Made by a program: the position numbers and the translations under genes. A DNA stretch of 64,000 nucleotides, taken from assembly GCA_007922305.1 (NCBI GenBank), contig ML677334.1:20599626-20663625 (forward strand). The letters run 5' to 3'. Below the pieces are notes generated by a model. It was given only the letters and a program-made list of their open reading frames with translations. It was not told the origin of the DNA and made no database searches. This document shows, one piece after another, positions 34,165-47,310 of the stretch. The DNA is from Dermatemys mawii. Lineage: Eukaryota; Chordata; Testudines; Dermatemydidae. The first letter of the stretch is position 1; each line of letters opens with the position of its first letter.

Positions 34165-35418
34165 AAGGGGGGTGGGAAAAATCTTTTGAGATAGCAGAAC
34201 ACTACATTGAGCGGTTACAAGCTGAGTTGTACCGTGGGCTGCAGGAGAAGGGGAGCACTTTCTTTTCACTTTCATCACATTTTGCTTTGTTGATGGTGAT
34301 TCTGTTCAGACAACATGAAGAAAAGCAAGAATAAAAGCTTAACTGAGTCTGCGTGTTCATTGCCCATCCATCTGATCCTCTTCACAAGCTTCTACTCACA
34401 TGGTCCAACCCCTCAGTTAAGACAGTCTATTCTTCTGTTGAGTAGGAGTGATCCATAGTGAGTCAACTGGCTAGTTAAGGAGAAGCTATGGAAGTCCATT
34501 ATGGGAGTGACAAAAAGACCTGAATCATGAATGATATAGGACAGAAGAAAATGAAAGCAGGTTTTTCTCAGTATTTCATAAGGATAGCCACCTTTTTGGA
34601 TGGGGTGGGAAGATACAAAGAGGACACTGATGTCTTGCTTCTAAGCTACTTAAGGTCCTACTATGCCACTAAGGAAGCATATAGGGGCCTTTAAGTGTAA
34701 ACATAACAAAACATAACATGAACTGCTCCCAAACAAGCTACAGACCAGGAGCTATTGTCTGAAATTGTATTCTGAATAGGTAATACATTTGAGAAAATCA
34801 CAACCTCAGAAAAAGAGGCAAAATATCTACTCTCTCATCAAAAATTATTCCCCCAGCCTCAATCCCAAAAGGAGACTGTCCCGATTTAAGATGGCCAGGA
34901 GCATATTTTACAGACTCCGTAATAGTAGGACAAAGAGGCTGAATTCTAAAGGGGAAAGAGCCTTAGGATCACAACTCGCCTCAGTTTCAGTTACATAATG
35001 ATGCCAGTAGGGTACATAATGATGCTATTGAAAGCAGAATTTGGCTGGAAGGTTCTGATGACTGCCACTACCTGAATGACCTGCAAGGAGCATTGCCCTT
35101 CTTCTGCCAGGTGTACAGGATTATGGTGTTTTCAGGGTGTGGCCAGGCAGCAAAGAATGCTGCTGTGCAGAGCCCAGCCCCTGAAGGTTTGTCTCATTAC
35201 TGGGGTTCTGTGCTCTTACAAAGGACTGTAGCCCCATAACTAGCTCTTATGAAGCAGAAGTGTTTTTAAGAGATCATAATAAGCACAAAAACATGCTATT
35301 TGCTCTGCCTTGACTCCTCCTTGCCCTACCAGTTCCCCATTTCAGTATAGCTTCATTGTGATGCCAATACAACAGTCCCAATCCTTGGGCCTAATCCTGA
35401 CCAGTTTATTTACATGGA
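34165..35418. other. Unassigned non-coding sequence
   Basis: A Lys/Arg-rich open frame at 34789-34998 has no recognisable domain and is set in A-rich sequence, so I treat it as chance. Nothing else recognised. Confidence 0.4.
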
Positions 35419-35499
35419 CCCAGATCTTCAAAGGTATTTAGGCACCTAACTTCCATTGATCTGGGGATGTAGGTGCCTAAATGCTTTTGAGGATCTGGG
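35419..35499. repeat. Palindromic dispersed repeat, best-preserved copy
   Basis: Arms 35419-35450 (CCCAGATCTTCAAAGGTATT then TAGGCACCTAAC) and 35469-35499 (GTAGGTGCCTAAATGCTTTT then GAGGATCTGGG) are inverse complements over about 31 bases with few mismatches. The spacer contains TTCCATTGAT, half of the usual centre. Confidence 0.92.
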
Positions 35500-36204
35500 C
35501 CATGGTCTTTTAAGTTGCCGCCTCTTCCACCATTCTCCAGTGCTCCAATTGCCATTCTGCTGTAGGGAAGAGAGAACAATGGCCATATAAATGTTACATG
35601 TCTGACTCCTGGGGAAGTGATGCATGGCTGCACAGACCTGATGGGCTACAGGGCTCCACAACTCAAAACATTGCTGTGCCCAGGACAAATCCATTGACAT
35701 AATCCTTCAGATCACTGATATTCCAAGCAGGCCTCAACAGCTCCTTTCGTCTCCGGGACTAATCTAGACTTAGCTTATTAGCATTAATAATGGTTTTAAT
35801 ATTTTTCTGAGGACTTTAAAATTCTATATTGCCTGGAATCAGAGTCCTAGTCAGGCAGCAAATGAAAATGTTTTTCTTTCTGATGAACGGCAACATGTAG
35901 CATAAGTCAAGCTGTGTTCATGTTTTTACGCTGGAGAAATGGGTTATCTTTCCAGGACTCTCTGCAATTTTTACCCTGGAACAGTCAGATAGCACAGCTC
36001 TGGAATAGCTATACACTCTTAAATGGAGATGCAGATACAGTAGAAGGTCAGATGGGTACTTTTCTGTGCAGTGAATGTAGGGATTTAGATAGGTCAACCT
36101 TGTTTACTACTATAATGTGAATTTCACGTTTTAACTCCTTGCATGGTACTTAGAGCTAAAAACAGGCATGTTACACATTTATAACATTTTGGGTTGCCCT
36201 TCAG
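35500..36204. other. Unassigned non-coding sequence
   Basis: No recognised feature. Confidence 0.35.
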
Positions 36205-36450
36205 TTCCCAGCTCACAGTGACGTACCTGCATGAGGGCTGTTGGAGCTAGTATGGTATAAAGAGTGCAGCTGCAGTGGTGGGAGTGGCTAGTGGCTCTGA
36301 GAATCTGAGACACTAAACAAGCACTGGGAGGGTGGCTAGCTCACCCCGCCGCTCGTGCTGCTGTAGCTACAGTTCATTTTTAGCAACAAGGGCAGATATG
36401 TCTCATGGAGATAAGGAATGCACCCCCAGCATGTAGTGTAAATATACTGC
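36205..36450 (-). mobile_element. Decayed MITE
   Basis: Contains CACCCCGCCGCTCGTGCTGC followed by TGTAGCTACAG, and ends near ATGTAGTGTAAATATACTG, which on the other strand resembles a CTACACT MITE end. The remainder is worn. Recognised by pattern only. Confidence 0.45.
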
Positions 36451-36454
36451 ATAT

Positions 36455-36640
36455 GTGTGTGGCCCCTTCATTCAGAGGATTTCAAACTGCTTTACAAACA
36501 TTAATACCCCCAGCTCTCATTTTGATTAACTAGGCATTTTATAGGGATAGAGAAACAAATACACAGATGTTTAAGCAACTTGTCTAGGGTCAAGCACAAA
36601 TCCTGTCTTCCATTCTCCCTACTGTAACCATTCAGCCCTT
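36455..36640 (+). repeat. Ancient L2/MIR-like repeat
   Basis: GGATTTCAAACTGCTTTACA, then ATAGGGATAGAGAAACAAAT, then AGCAACTTGTCTAGGGTCA follow the order of the old repeat described at 20.0 kb. Confidence 0.55.
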
Positions 36641-36649
36641 ACACAGATA

Positions 36650-39600
36650 CAATTTAATGGTATAATATAATGTTGTAATTCCTACGAATGGTGTTTTTTG
36701 TGGCTAAAAAGTGAGGCTGATAAGGAAAGGGAATAATGGGCTGCCAGTGACATTGACTTCAACCCACCCATTGCCAACATGTTATTTTAATGATCCATAT
36801 AAGAAATAATGAGGTTGCTTTTGTAATTTGTTTTGAGGGAATGTGTTGATGTGTAGATCAACCATCTTAATGTTATACCTCTTGGTCCAGGAGGAACTTT
36901 TTAAACACACAAAAATAATCAATACTCTCAACTATAAACTTAATCCTGATTATCCTAATAGAGAACAGGAATTTTAGGGAAAGGAAGAATAGCTTGGAAT
37001 CTAAAAAGAGGTCTGACTCCAGTGGCAGGCTCTTTGTCACAAGCCAAGCCAAACTCCTGACTCTAAACACAATTGAGTTTTGAATGTTCAAAATCCAGGT
37101 CTGAAATGTGAGACTTGGGCACATGTCTAGGACTGAAGCAGGTCAAGAACATTCCTAATGAGAGAGTACAGCAGCAAGTTTGTAAGCCTGATGGAATTCA
37201 TGTACTTAAGTTGAAAACTGAGAAACTGAAGGTCACTATAGCTCCAATCAGTAAGGGCTATTCAACTCCCATTCAAGCCAAAGGGAACCTTTCTCTTCTC
37301 TTCATTTGGAATAGAACTAGACCCTAAGTCTTGGCATTGGAAACGTATTTTATTCCCTTTGAGTGCATGTTAAGTGTTCTAAAAATCCACCTGAAAAAAG
37401 GAAAAACTAATGTCCGAGCATCCACCCACAAAGAGAGGTCTTCACAGTATTAACCTCTGTGAAGAATCTAAGAAGTTTTGCCAGACTTCTTTTCTTAAGG
37501 GCATCTGGTATCCACTACAAACTACTCATCTTTTTAATAACAATCTAGGGGAAATGCTGATTTCTGCATTTCACGACAGTATACTGCATGGCATCTTTAA
37601 CAGACAATATGTGATGTGTGTTACAAAATGCTACTGAGTGTGTCCTCCAGTTGAGGCTCATACCTATAGTGCAGTATGCGTTGATCGCCTGCACTATTAA
37701 AAGAACATATACAATTTGTTTGTTTTTTTCTTTGTCATCAGTATTCTTTACAAAGAAGGGACATAACACATAGTCTATCACAAAACATACTGTAAATGCA
37801 GATCTGTGGAATACTAAGGAACATACAGAATTCAGCGTCTGCAATAAATTTTCAGTACACTGAGTCAGCCAGAAGAGAAAAGAAACTCTTCCTTAAAGCA
37901 CAGTATATTTTTGGTAGGGTTATTGATGAAGTCACTTGGAGAGGGCATGAAACAAGAGGGATGTTAACTGTTGTGAATTTCTTTCTCAAAGCCTTGGCAT
38001 TTCTATTGCTACAAAACCATGGAAACCTCTTTAACTCCTTTCAATATTTTGTATTTAAATGATCATTTTGGAGACTTTACTGATTCAGCTGTCAGCCACC
38101 TGATCTGGTGAATCATTTGTGGTTGACTAAATGGGAGTCTGCAAGACACTATAAATTGTTGTAAAGTTACTTGCTTGATAGGGCAAGTTGTTTCATATTT
38201 TACTTACAGGTCATTCCTTACCAGCTTTGGTATACAACAGCAGTGTTTTGGATGTATTTATGTACCATGACTTGCATTTGCAATGGAAATATGTATTCAT
38301 ACAATATATAATTGTAATGATATCAAGGGTTTGTTTCTCCTTAGTCACTTAAGAAGATAAAAAGGGAAACAAACTTTTTTAAATTATATTTTCCTGTACT
38401 TTGTTTAACCTGCCTCAAAATATATTTGTGAGAATCTTGCTGCTGGACTGAATGGCAACAGTCTAATTACTAATACCTGTGGGGTGGAGATAATTGGTCT
38501 TTAATAACAAAAATTAAAAGCTTATTCCACGCCCTGAAACACACATGAGTCACTGAGAAGATAGGCTATATGAATAGCTACACAAGTCATTGACATCTGT
38601 TTGGAGAAGCCAGGTTCTCAAGATTCTCTTGCCAACAATGTACATGTCTCTGTCTGCATTTTTCTTTTACATTTCTATTTTTACCCCAAAGATCTTGTAC
38701 CTTCCCTCTTCAGCTTTCCAACCGTGTTCCCTCTGGGCAATCTCCTCTCCACTCGCATGAGCAGATAGGAACATAACCCTCCCCTGTTTCCTGTAATCAT
38801 TCCTTGAGTCAGATGTGAGAAGAGGTTGATGTTTTTCTAAATATTATTGTGGAGGTGACAAAAACTATGGGGGGAAATAGTCATTTAAGCATTATTTATA
38901 TTTTTAGTACAACATAAAATCTGCATAGTTCACAAGAGGAAAGATTAAACCCTTAAGGATACTACATGGTTGCCTTGAATAATCCAATGACTTCAGCTTT
39001 CACTCGTATGTCACTGTGAATGATGTTTTTATAAAGTATGTAAATAATCTTCAAAAGGAATATTAGGGTGCCTGTAAGTCTGAAGGCAAAATAAATGAGT
39101 ACTTAAAGCATTTACGTGAAAGAGCAAGATCTAGTGAAACCTATTCAAGAGTAAGAGTAGTTAATAAAGGTGGAACAAAGTGCTTTTAGTTTTGTATTTT
39201 TTAATATTCCCTCTCTTTTTCTAGTAACTTCCCTCATTGAAAGTTTCTCTTTGCATCTTTTGATAACCTCTTTTCTGCAATTTTCTTCTAGGCTCTCTAT
39301 CGTGTCTTGCCTCTTTCTTCCAGAGCTTAATGTTTTCATATTTGTAGTACTGAGCAAGACATTCATTATATTGGCAAGGAGAAGAGCTCTCTACATTCAT
39401 AACATTGTCCTTCACTGCATGTTTTTGTCCTCCAATTCACCAAGAAGGTCCACAGGCTCATGGTTCTTCTAGGCGCATTACTTCTAGAAACTCATACATC
39501 TACAACTTCTACAAACCTCTTCTCTCTGTGGCTGGCCAGCAGACTGCATCTTAAACCATCCAGACTGTCATGGTCAGTGAGCCACATATTATTAGGACTT

Positions 39601-40349
39601 GATTAGGTACCTTGATCCTGTATCTATGAAAGAAGCTGCTTACTCGGGGGAAAAAAGCTCCAGTTAGTCCAAAACTCAGCAGTCTTGCGCCTTTTCCCTG
39701 GGATCAGTAGGTTTTGGAGGCTGAAAGTTTAAGAAGCTTGCAAATTCATAAACTCTGGGCATGTGCAGAATTTCTATTGATGTTAACTGAGAGATCTGCA
39801 TGTCCAGGGAGAGAGCAGAATGAAAATATCTGAAAGATTTCAGTCTGTAGTCTTTAAGGTCTTTCACTTGTTTTGTGAATTGTGCATTCATTATTTCCCT
39901 GGCTTGATGTTTCAAAAAAGATGTGACGATTAATGACTTGCAAAGAAATACAGAATGCTCCTTCTATTTCTACATAGTGCTACATCAGTTATGTTACACA
40001 AAGGTTGAAAATTGCCAGCAACTTAATTTATTTTGCATGCTGAGTTGGTAAATGACTGCTTGAAATCTTTAATGTTATGTAATCTATTTAACATTCACAA
40101 AACAGTTAAAAGAAAATCACCAAGTATTTCTCAGATTAAATCAAGGTGCTATGAAGAATTAAATACATTGTTAGGTCAGACAACCAAATAGATTTCCCAT
40201 TTCTCTTTTTATATAAATAGAAGTGTTATGGAGAGTATCTTCCTTCAGTTGCTGGTATATTGAAAGAGGGATCTAGACCTTGAGTATTTTGGTCTGCAGT
40301 TGTCCAATCAGCTTCTGATTAATGGTGGCATGATGAATACTATCTTTCT
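36650..40349. other. Mostly unique non-coding sequence
   Basis: About 3.7 kb, AT-rich, with no recognised coding or transposon feature. Longest open frames (for example near 37.5-38.1 and 39.1-39.5 kb) occur on both strands over the same bases and show no domain. Confidence 0.42.
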
Positions 40350-40830
40350 TAGGTACTTATATGGCCCTGATTACTTTAAAAAGCTGAACACCTCTTATTC
40401 TTTAATGTATTTATACCCACAACCACCACATGAGAGACAACATTTTACAGAGAGGAACTAAGGCACAGAGAGACTAAATGACTTGTCCAAGGTCACACCA
40501 GAAGTCTGTTCTAGAGCAGAGAACTGAATCTAAGGGTAGCTCTACACTACCTGCCGGATCGGCGGGTAGCGATCGATCTATCAGGGGGTCGATTTATCGC
40601 ATCTGGTCTAGATGCCATAAATCAATCCCTGAGCACTCTCTTGTGGACGCCTCGGTAAGTTGACCTAAATAAGTCGATTTCAGCTATGCTATTCTTGTAG
40701 CTGAAATGGGATATTTTAGGTCGATTCAGCTCCCCCTTCTGTCCCCACTCCACACCCAGTGTAGACCAGGGCTAAGTCTCTCAAGTTCCAGGCTAACACT
40801 CAAACCACTCAATCATCTTTTCTTACCACC
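40350..40830 (+). repeat. Ancient L2/MIR-like repeat split by a MITE
   Basis: The left part ends with GACTTGTCCAAGGTCACACC and GAGCAGAGAACTGAATC. After the MITE the same repeat resumes with GTCTCTCAAGTTCCAGGCTA and CACTCAAACCACTCAATCAT. Joined across the insertion, the order matches the copies at 16.8 and 33.2 kb. Confidence 0.75.
40534..40772. mobile_element. Harbinger-type MITE with TAA duplication, nested
   Basis: 239 bp between TAA (40531-40533) and TAA (40773-40775). Inward ends GGGTAGCTCTACACTACC and GCCCTGGTCTACACTGGG. The interior has CGATCGATCTATCAGGGGGT, ATTTATCGCATCTGGTCTAG and GATTTCAGCTATGCTATTCT. Same family as the copy at 54.5 kb, in opposite orientation. Inserted in an older repeat. 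Confidence 0.9.
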
Positions 40831-41057
40831 TTCCAGGTTTCATGTTTACTTTCTAGTAGGCCAGTAGATATTTAACCAACCGTGCTTGAGCTACATGTGG
40901 CTTTGCCTAGCCCTGTATGCAGTTTTCTTAGGTTGGAATTAAGGAGTCATGTGGGAGCCTGGCTGCCCAGGTGTGGAAAATAGAAATATATAACAAAAAT
41001 GTAGAGGCACAGACATGCATCTAGGTAGTAAGGACATCCCTAAAATCAGATGTTCTT

Positions 41058-41109
41058 TTCCCCTACTCACACTAAAGCACCTCTTCCCCTACTCACACTA
41101 AAGCACCTC
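41058..41109. repeat. Perfect 26-bp tandem duplication
   Basis: The 26-bp unit TTCCCCTACTCACACTAAAG plus CACCTC occurs twice in a row without mismatch (41058-41083 and 41084-41109). Confidence 0.95.
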
Positions 41110-41985
41110 TGTGCAAGCTCCAAGAATGGGTAGATGGGGTTAGGTGAGCTTGCTCACACTGCCAAACCACTCCCCAGGAGTTCAGGTGGTTCTGGCAGTC
41201 ATTGGACTGTTAATCTAGTGTGGGATCAAGTGCGAAGGAGCAGAGCTTCCAAAGACTTCTAGAAGTCTTACCTGGTTCTGTCCCATCTCCCCACCCTCCA
41301 ATCCTTGCACTCTTGGGGGATCTTCAAGTTTGGGGGGTCTTAAACTTTCTGCTTCTGGAAAGAAGAGAGATTTCCTCAACCACCTTCTCACAAGGGATTT
41401 TCCAGGGGAAACACTGATAATACAAACTCACAGTAAATGACACAGCTTATTTTTGACTAGTGGGCCTTAAAATGTATCTGGATTAATACTCTATTGGCAT
41501 TTAATATAGTGTTACTTATAGAGCTAGTCAGGAAAACAATTTATTCGCTGTGAATTTTCAAGAAAAAACATTGGTCTTTTTAGTCCAAAAATTTTCTTTG
41601 AGATTTTTCAGGTTATGGTTGAAAATCTGAAACACAAACTAAAAATGTTTTGTTTTTGGTTGCTGAAACTCAAAATCCTTTCATTTTTTTCCCCAGTAAA
41701 AATGCAGAAACTTTAAGTGAAGATGGAAATTTTAGTGAAAAAATTTCCATTTCACTGAAAAGCCACTTGTGTCAAAAAAGGGACTGGAAAAACGTCAGCC
41801 AATTCTAATAATGTATGATTTTAACAGTGGTCAAATACTTCTTGGCACTTTACAGTAGAAATAGCAAGATGTGGTACTTGCTTCCAAAAATCTAATTTTA
41901 GACACCACACTATAACTGGGGATATCTTACAGTCAGGAGAGGGTGCAGAGAAAGTACAAGGTTTTAGAGGAGTGAGATCACTCGG
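41110..41985. other. Unassigned non-coding sequence
   Basis: No recognised feature. A/T-rich from 41.5 kb. Confidence 0.38.
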
Positions 41986-42120
41986 GGTATGTCTACACTG
42001 CAGTTGAACACCCATGACTGGCCCATTGTTCACTGACTCAGGCTTGAGTTGTGGGGCTGTAGAATTGCAGTGTTTATGTTTGGGCTCTGAGCTGCCCCAT
42101 ATCATGGAACCCTGTCCCCT
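41986..42120 (+). mobile_element. MITE fragment
   Basis: Begins GGGGTATGTCTACACTGCAG, with GGCCCATTGTTCACTGACTC, GGGGCTGTAGAATTGCAGTG and TTTGGGCTCTGAGCTGC following in the order of a turtle MITE I recognise. The far end is missing. Confidence 0.6.
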
Positions 42121-42199
42121 ATAGTTACTGGAGTGATATGCACATCTTGGTACCACTGGCTGTAATGGTAGCATGAGGGGGCAATGCTTAATATGTAGC

Positions 42200-45100
42200 A
42201 GTATATTCAACTGCTGGGAGGAATTTCAGCAGGCAAGAGTTCATTTCAAAGGAAATGGTGTATAAAGAAGAGCCAGCCCTGAATTATATTTGTAGGTGGA
42301 TGCTGATATGATTTGGCTTTCTGTATTGGTTTCTTTTCTTCATTATGGAGACTTGCTTTGTGTTCCTATTATTGCTAAGTTGCGTGACTTCTCTTTCCTT
42401 ATCTATTTTTACCCCCTGATTATTTAATCAGAGTTTTGTAGGTAGGACACATTACCACAGCCTTTTAAAATACATGAGAACTGTTTTTCTCCTACTAGAT
42501 TTGATAGTCAGTCATTACCTAGCTATCAGATAAGGCCCATCTGATTGGTGCATTTTATTCACTGCTGAATAAACATTTCCGATAACTTTATTTTTTTAAT
42601 GGGAATAACTGAAGGAGTGGGACCCAGATAGTCCCTGCTGGAGATATGTCAGTAAAAAGGGTGGCATTTTATTTCCTCCCAGTTCTCCTCTGTGATAAAT
42701 ATGGGGGATTTCTTTTCCCCCCTTGTGTAATCTGAGCGGCATTTTTCTTTGCCTACTTTCAAGCCGCAAGCTTCACTTCTTTCTCCCCTTCATATTAATC
42801 ACTCTGCGATTGGCAAATTTGATAAGTAAGTGGTACCATAAATTCAGGTTGAAATATACAGAATTAGTTTAGGCATCAGAAACACACCAGAGTCATTGAG
42901 TTGGGACCCTCCCTCCGCCCCATCAAAATATGCTAAATTAGCTTTAATAAGAGGGATGAGGGGAAATGTACTACAGTGATCTGGTTATAAAGAAAGAATC
43001 TTGCTCTTCCCAAACTTAAACAGATGCTATATAATTCTGGCCCAGATTCCAGTATCTTTACACTGAACATCCGCTAATGCCACTGATTAGTGGTAATAAA
43101 ATCTAGCCTAAATATTTAAATATTTAAAATATTAAAATCTAGCAGGATTTGAGCCACTGGCTCTTTTCTTCAGTCCTACAATAGGATTGATAAAGGTGAA
43201 CCCTTGTGCCCATGTGTCTCCAACTTTAGGATCAAGGCCAATGTTTGAGGTGCCACCATTACCTGTTAGGGACACCTTTGCTTCTGAAAGGGCCAGCCTG
43301 TAAATAGAAAGCACATTTGGTACATCAGAACAATACAACCAAACCTTACATAGCATTGTGGAAAGTCTTGTTACATGAAAGCTATTGTCTGACTGGTGAC
43401 TATGACTTATGTGTTAACCTTGGAACCCAGTGCTGATCCCACTGTACTCAGTAGCAAACCTCCTATTAATTTCATTGAGGCCCTGCACCTTACACACTTA
43501 TTCATTGCACTAAAATTGAGAGGGAGAGTAAGGATGGCAGGAGAAGCCAACCAAAAATGAATGAATGAATAATCTCTGTGGAGATATCAGTCTGTGGGCA
43601 TGAAGGAATGACTATATAGCAACCCCATCCAGCCAGTTCTGAAGTTCAGTGACATGCCACTAAAATGTTACTAGAATACTCCCTCAGATCAGAGGTGATC
43701 ACATTTCCTGAAGAAAATGCCCATCTTATCACCCCCCAAAATTCCATCCTTTCAGTACTCCCACATCAATTTGGTTCTGTTCCATCCTTTCCCACCCCCC
43801 CATACAAATCTTTCCATCCTTCCACTTCTCACCCTCTGGTCCAGTATCTTTCTACTCACAAGACTTACCCAGTACCTGTTAAGTGGCTTCCCTACCTGGC
43901 AACTGTTCTTCTCAGCATGAGGGGTGCAGCCATTATTGGCAGCTTTCATGACAGTGAGAAGACTCTGCTGTCTCTGGCTACAGGCTGATTTGTTGGGTGG
44001 GGAGAGATTCCACTTCAATGATGAGTTGGGTGGAATGGATCCTCTTTAGGTCTTGACATATACTTTCAAATATGAATATCTTCCTGTCTTGATTCATTGG
44101 GCTTTTACCTCTGAGCCAGACTGCTAAAGCATTTGTTGTTTTGGTGCGACTGAAGGAACAAAGGGAAGAATGTGGCTTTCTCTAATCACCTGTCCTTGTT
44201 TCATTCCTGGCAAAGTTGCTTCTTTATTCAGATATTCCTGAGATAATGGGTTTGTAGTAAATATTAAGTACTGAATAGGTCAAGTAAACTAGATTTCACT
44301 TATTTTTCAAATTCTCAAATCTATCAACATCAGTGTTTTCAAGTTTAGCTGTGTATCACAGCTTTAAATGCAACTAGTTCCTAACCTTCACTATACATAA
44401 CGTCCCCTCTATTTAAGTTTTCCTAACAGTTTTCATTCTAATCCCCTGTTTCAGTTGCTCAAACTTTTTAAAATTTTATCTCTGAAAATTTCCATCATTG
44501 GTCTCTATCCAAATTCCATTTTAATGTTTACACACTGTCTCCTTTTCCATTCTAACAATCACCAAGAGCAGCAGCTCTTTCTGGTGTTCTAACATTAGTG
44601 TGGCACAGTTATGTGGGGACATAGTTAATAAATCCATTACACAAATTCGGAGATGGGAGTGCAGTGTTGACAAAGGGCAGGGCTTTAAGATAACGTTTCA
44701 TTTTTACCAGAAGCAGAATGAGCTAACACAATTTGTCACTTCCACGAAGTGGGTCAGAATCTAGAATAGTGATTATAATCTACTTAGCTGGCACTAGCAC
44801 TGAAGATTATTGCCTTTAGAAGGATAGGTTGGGCTGGGAGAGTTATTAGGAGGGATGATTAATTCAGTTAGGATAAACAAAGAACCTGAAGGATAAACTA
44901 ACACTTTCCAGGCCTTTTTTTTGTTCTTTTTCCAACATTATAGAATTGTTACTAGCAAACTGAATGTTCCTATTTTGTATGGCTATCTGATTGCTGAATG
45001 AAATCGATTGAGAAAGGAAACTCCATCTGAGCAACATTGTTTAAAATGTTTTGCAAAAAGCCAGTGAAGACTAACAATAGTTCTACAGTGCTTAGGCATT

Positions 45101-45230
45101 TGGTTCTTTCTAACTATGTTCAGAATGCATTTGTATTTCACTCAGATTATCCTAAAATACAAACAACTATTTAGTAGGTCAGTGAGAACCATTACTGTCT
45201 GACAAGTTAGGCATACCATCTTGCATTACT
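42200..45230. other. Mostly unique non-coding sequence
   Basis: About 3 kb with no recognised gene. Minor items: an AATG run near 43557-43572 and a C-rich patch at 43790-43800. Confidence 0.42.
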
Positions 45231-45234
45231 GTAG

Positions 45235-45370
45235 CTCTCCAGCTACAGGAGTCTCAGCATGTCTCTGCCTCAATTTTCCCACCATGTAAGTGGGGAAGCA
45301 TCATTATCCCAATTTATGTAAAGAGCATTGAGTCTATCTCTAAGTGCAATACAAGTGCTAAGTATTACAG
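45235..45370 (+). repeat. MIR-like SINE, 3' part
   Basis: GTCTCTGCCTCAATTTTCCC, CCATGTAAGTGGGG, TCATTATCCCAATTTATGTA and AAGTGCTAAGTATTAC match the MIR core and tail order. Confidence 0.65.
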
Positions 45371-45419
45371 TTGTCGAGCCAACTCCCAGGTCAATGGGAA
45401 TTTTGCCCAAGTGTAAGGA

Positions 45420-47044
45420 CATTGTAAAAACTAGGGGCTTCAAAATATGGGCTGTTGCTATTTCATAAGTGTTAACTGGGAAAATTGTATTTGATAAACT
45501 GCTGCTCTACAATGAAAAATCTAGCAATATGTTTGCCTAGTTAACGGGTAGGGGTGGTGATGGCAGGGGGTCATCTTACTTTTCTGAAAATGACAGATGT
45601 TCTATTGAAGTCCTCTCAGGGCAAATCAGATAGGAATCTGGAATCATGTAAGATCACCTTTTGAGGTGATGAAACCTCATTTTGTTGGCTGCTGCTGTGT
45701 TGGTCCATCAAGTGTATCTGATAATTAAAGGTAAAAAGACTGCTCTTCCGTACTATCCAGGTGTAACAAAGCCTCTAATCAGGTGATACAATGCCAGTGG
45801 ATGGGTGCTTTCCTGTGTCCTCGGCCATCTGTAAACTCCAAGGCTTTTAAGGAAGTTTACACACATCTCACAAATAGCTTCCTTATTCTTTCCACCTTTT
45901 TCCAGGTGAGCTTTGAAAATGTACCTGTGAAGTGAAGGAGACACAATGGGAAGCACGGGTTTTGTGTTAGGACTGTCCCTCCAGAAATCCCCCACTTTAC
46001 TATTGTAGTTCAACCTGCTCAAAGCTGGGTGTTTACACAGCCAACAGTGTGCGTGCCTCAAAGACAGAGTTATCTGCAAAGCATCTCTTGAAATAAACAC
46101 ACCCCTCCTACAAAAGGCAGGTATGTCAGAGGTCAGAAAGGTCAAATACTTATTTCGATTTTGCCCTGCAGTTTGGAACCTCTATACAAGAATTGCTAAT
46201 ACTTTTTAAAGATAACCTGGAGGCAGCCTCCAATAGGCAAAAAAGTCATCCAGGAATGCAAAGCACCTGTCAAAGTCTGTTCAGCATACAGTGGATGGAG
46301 CAAAGGAACTCGGAGCATACAACTTACTCTTTGAATTTCTGACATAGTTTCAAAGTGCTGGCTGGTTGCAGGGGCAGCTTTTGGAAATAAAAGTAACTGC
46401 TAGGACAAGTACATGAAGTGTGTGAAGTATGGGGTCAGCGGGGTGAATTCAACATGTTATTTGTGACTGCTGTTCTTGTTACCGGGGTGGAGGTTAAATT
46501 TTGGAACAGGCTCTTCCTCCTACTTCTGCTCATGCTCAAACCTATATACTGGGACACTGCTAATGTATCCCAGTACCACAGGCACCAAGTCAATATCCCC
46601 AAAGCAGCCCCACTAGGAAAGCTACCCTGCCAAGAGACCATGCCTCTCCATCTCAGCGCAGACGCCTCAGACTCTCAGCATCCAATTGCTAGTTGCATTA
46701 AAAAGCAGGTGCTTTTCTAATATTTGTTACAATACCAGTCGCTGGAGAGAGGCAAAACACTTCATCAGAGGGAATGGACATGTGCACAAGCCCTTCTGTG
46801 GTATGTATGCTTCGCTCAATGTATCAAAAGGTTGTTTAGAAACCTTGAAGGGAGGGGAGGATGGATTGTAAAGTCTGTATCACATCTGTAGTTTATGTAA
46901 TGTTATGTGAACAGCAGGGTCCGATATAAATATAGGGGGTTGATAGTGGTGAATCATTTAATTGATGCTTGCTGTTTTGAGAGGACCGTGAAATGAGCTT
47001 GTAACCAACAGGGATAGTATTTCTTTTCTCCCTTTACATATAAA
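45420..47044. other. Unassigned non-coding sequence
   Basis: No recognised repeat or domain. A worn palindrome fragment (CAACTCCCAGGTCAATGGGA) lies just before it at about 45380. Confidence 0.38.
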
Positions 47045-47131
47045 GGGCCAAATTGGGTTCTTGGCTACACCTATGCAACCCTATCAAAGTCCGTGTGATT
47101 ATGCAACTGTAGCTGAGAATAGAATTTGGCT
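47045..47131. repeat. Palindromic dispersed repeat, decayed
   Basis: GGGCCAAATTGGGTTC and the right-hand GAATAGAATTTGGCT are inverse ends. TGGCTACACCTATGCAACC mirrors ATGCAACTGTAGCTGA-type sequence on the other side. Confidence 0.55.
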
Positions 47132-47310
47132 CTGTTGTTAGATTTATTCAAACATATCAACTGATAAGGTTTTGTGTGTGTGATTAATCGTTATCAGCAG
47201 GGTTTAGAATTAGGTGCTCAGGTGAACAGCTACGTGCTCCCCATCCCGTCCACGCAGGACTTCCTTTCCAGACCTATTTTTGATGGCTGCTAGTCTAAAG
47301 AATGTATAGA

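Noticed and set aside
34789..34998. Lys/Arg-rich 69-codon open frame
   Set aside because: A-rich sequence produces basic residues by chance. No recognised domain or neighbouring exon.
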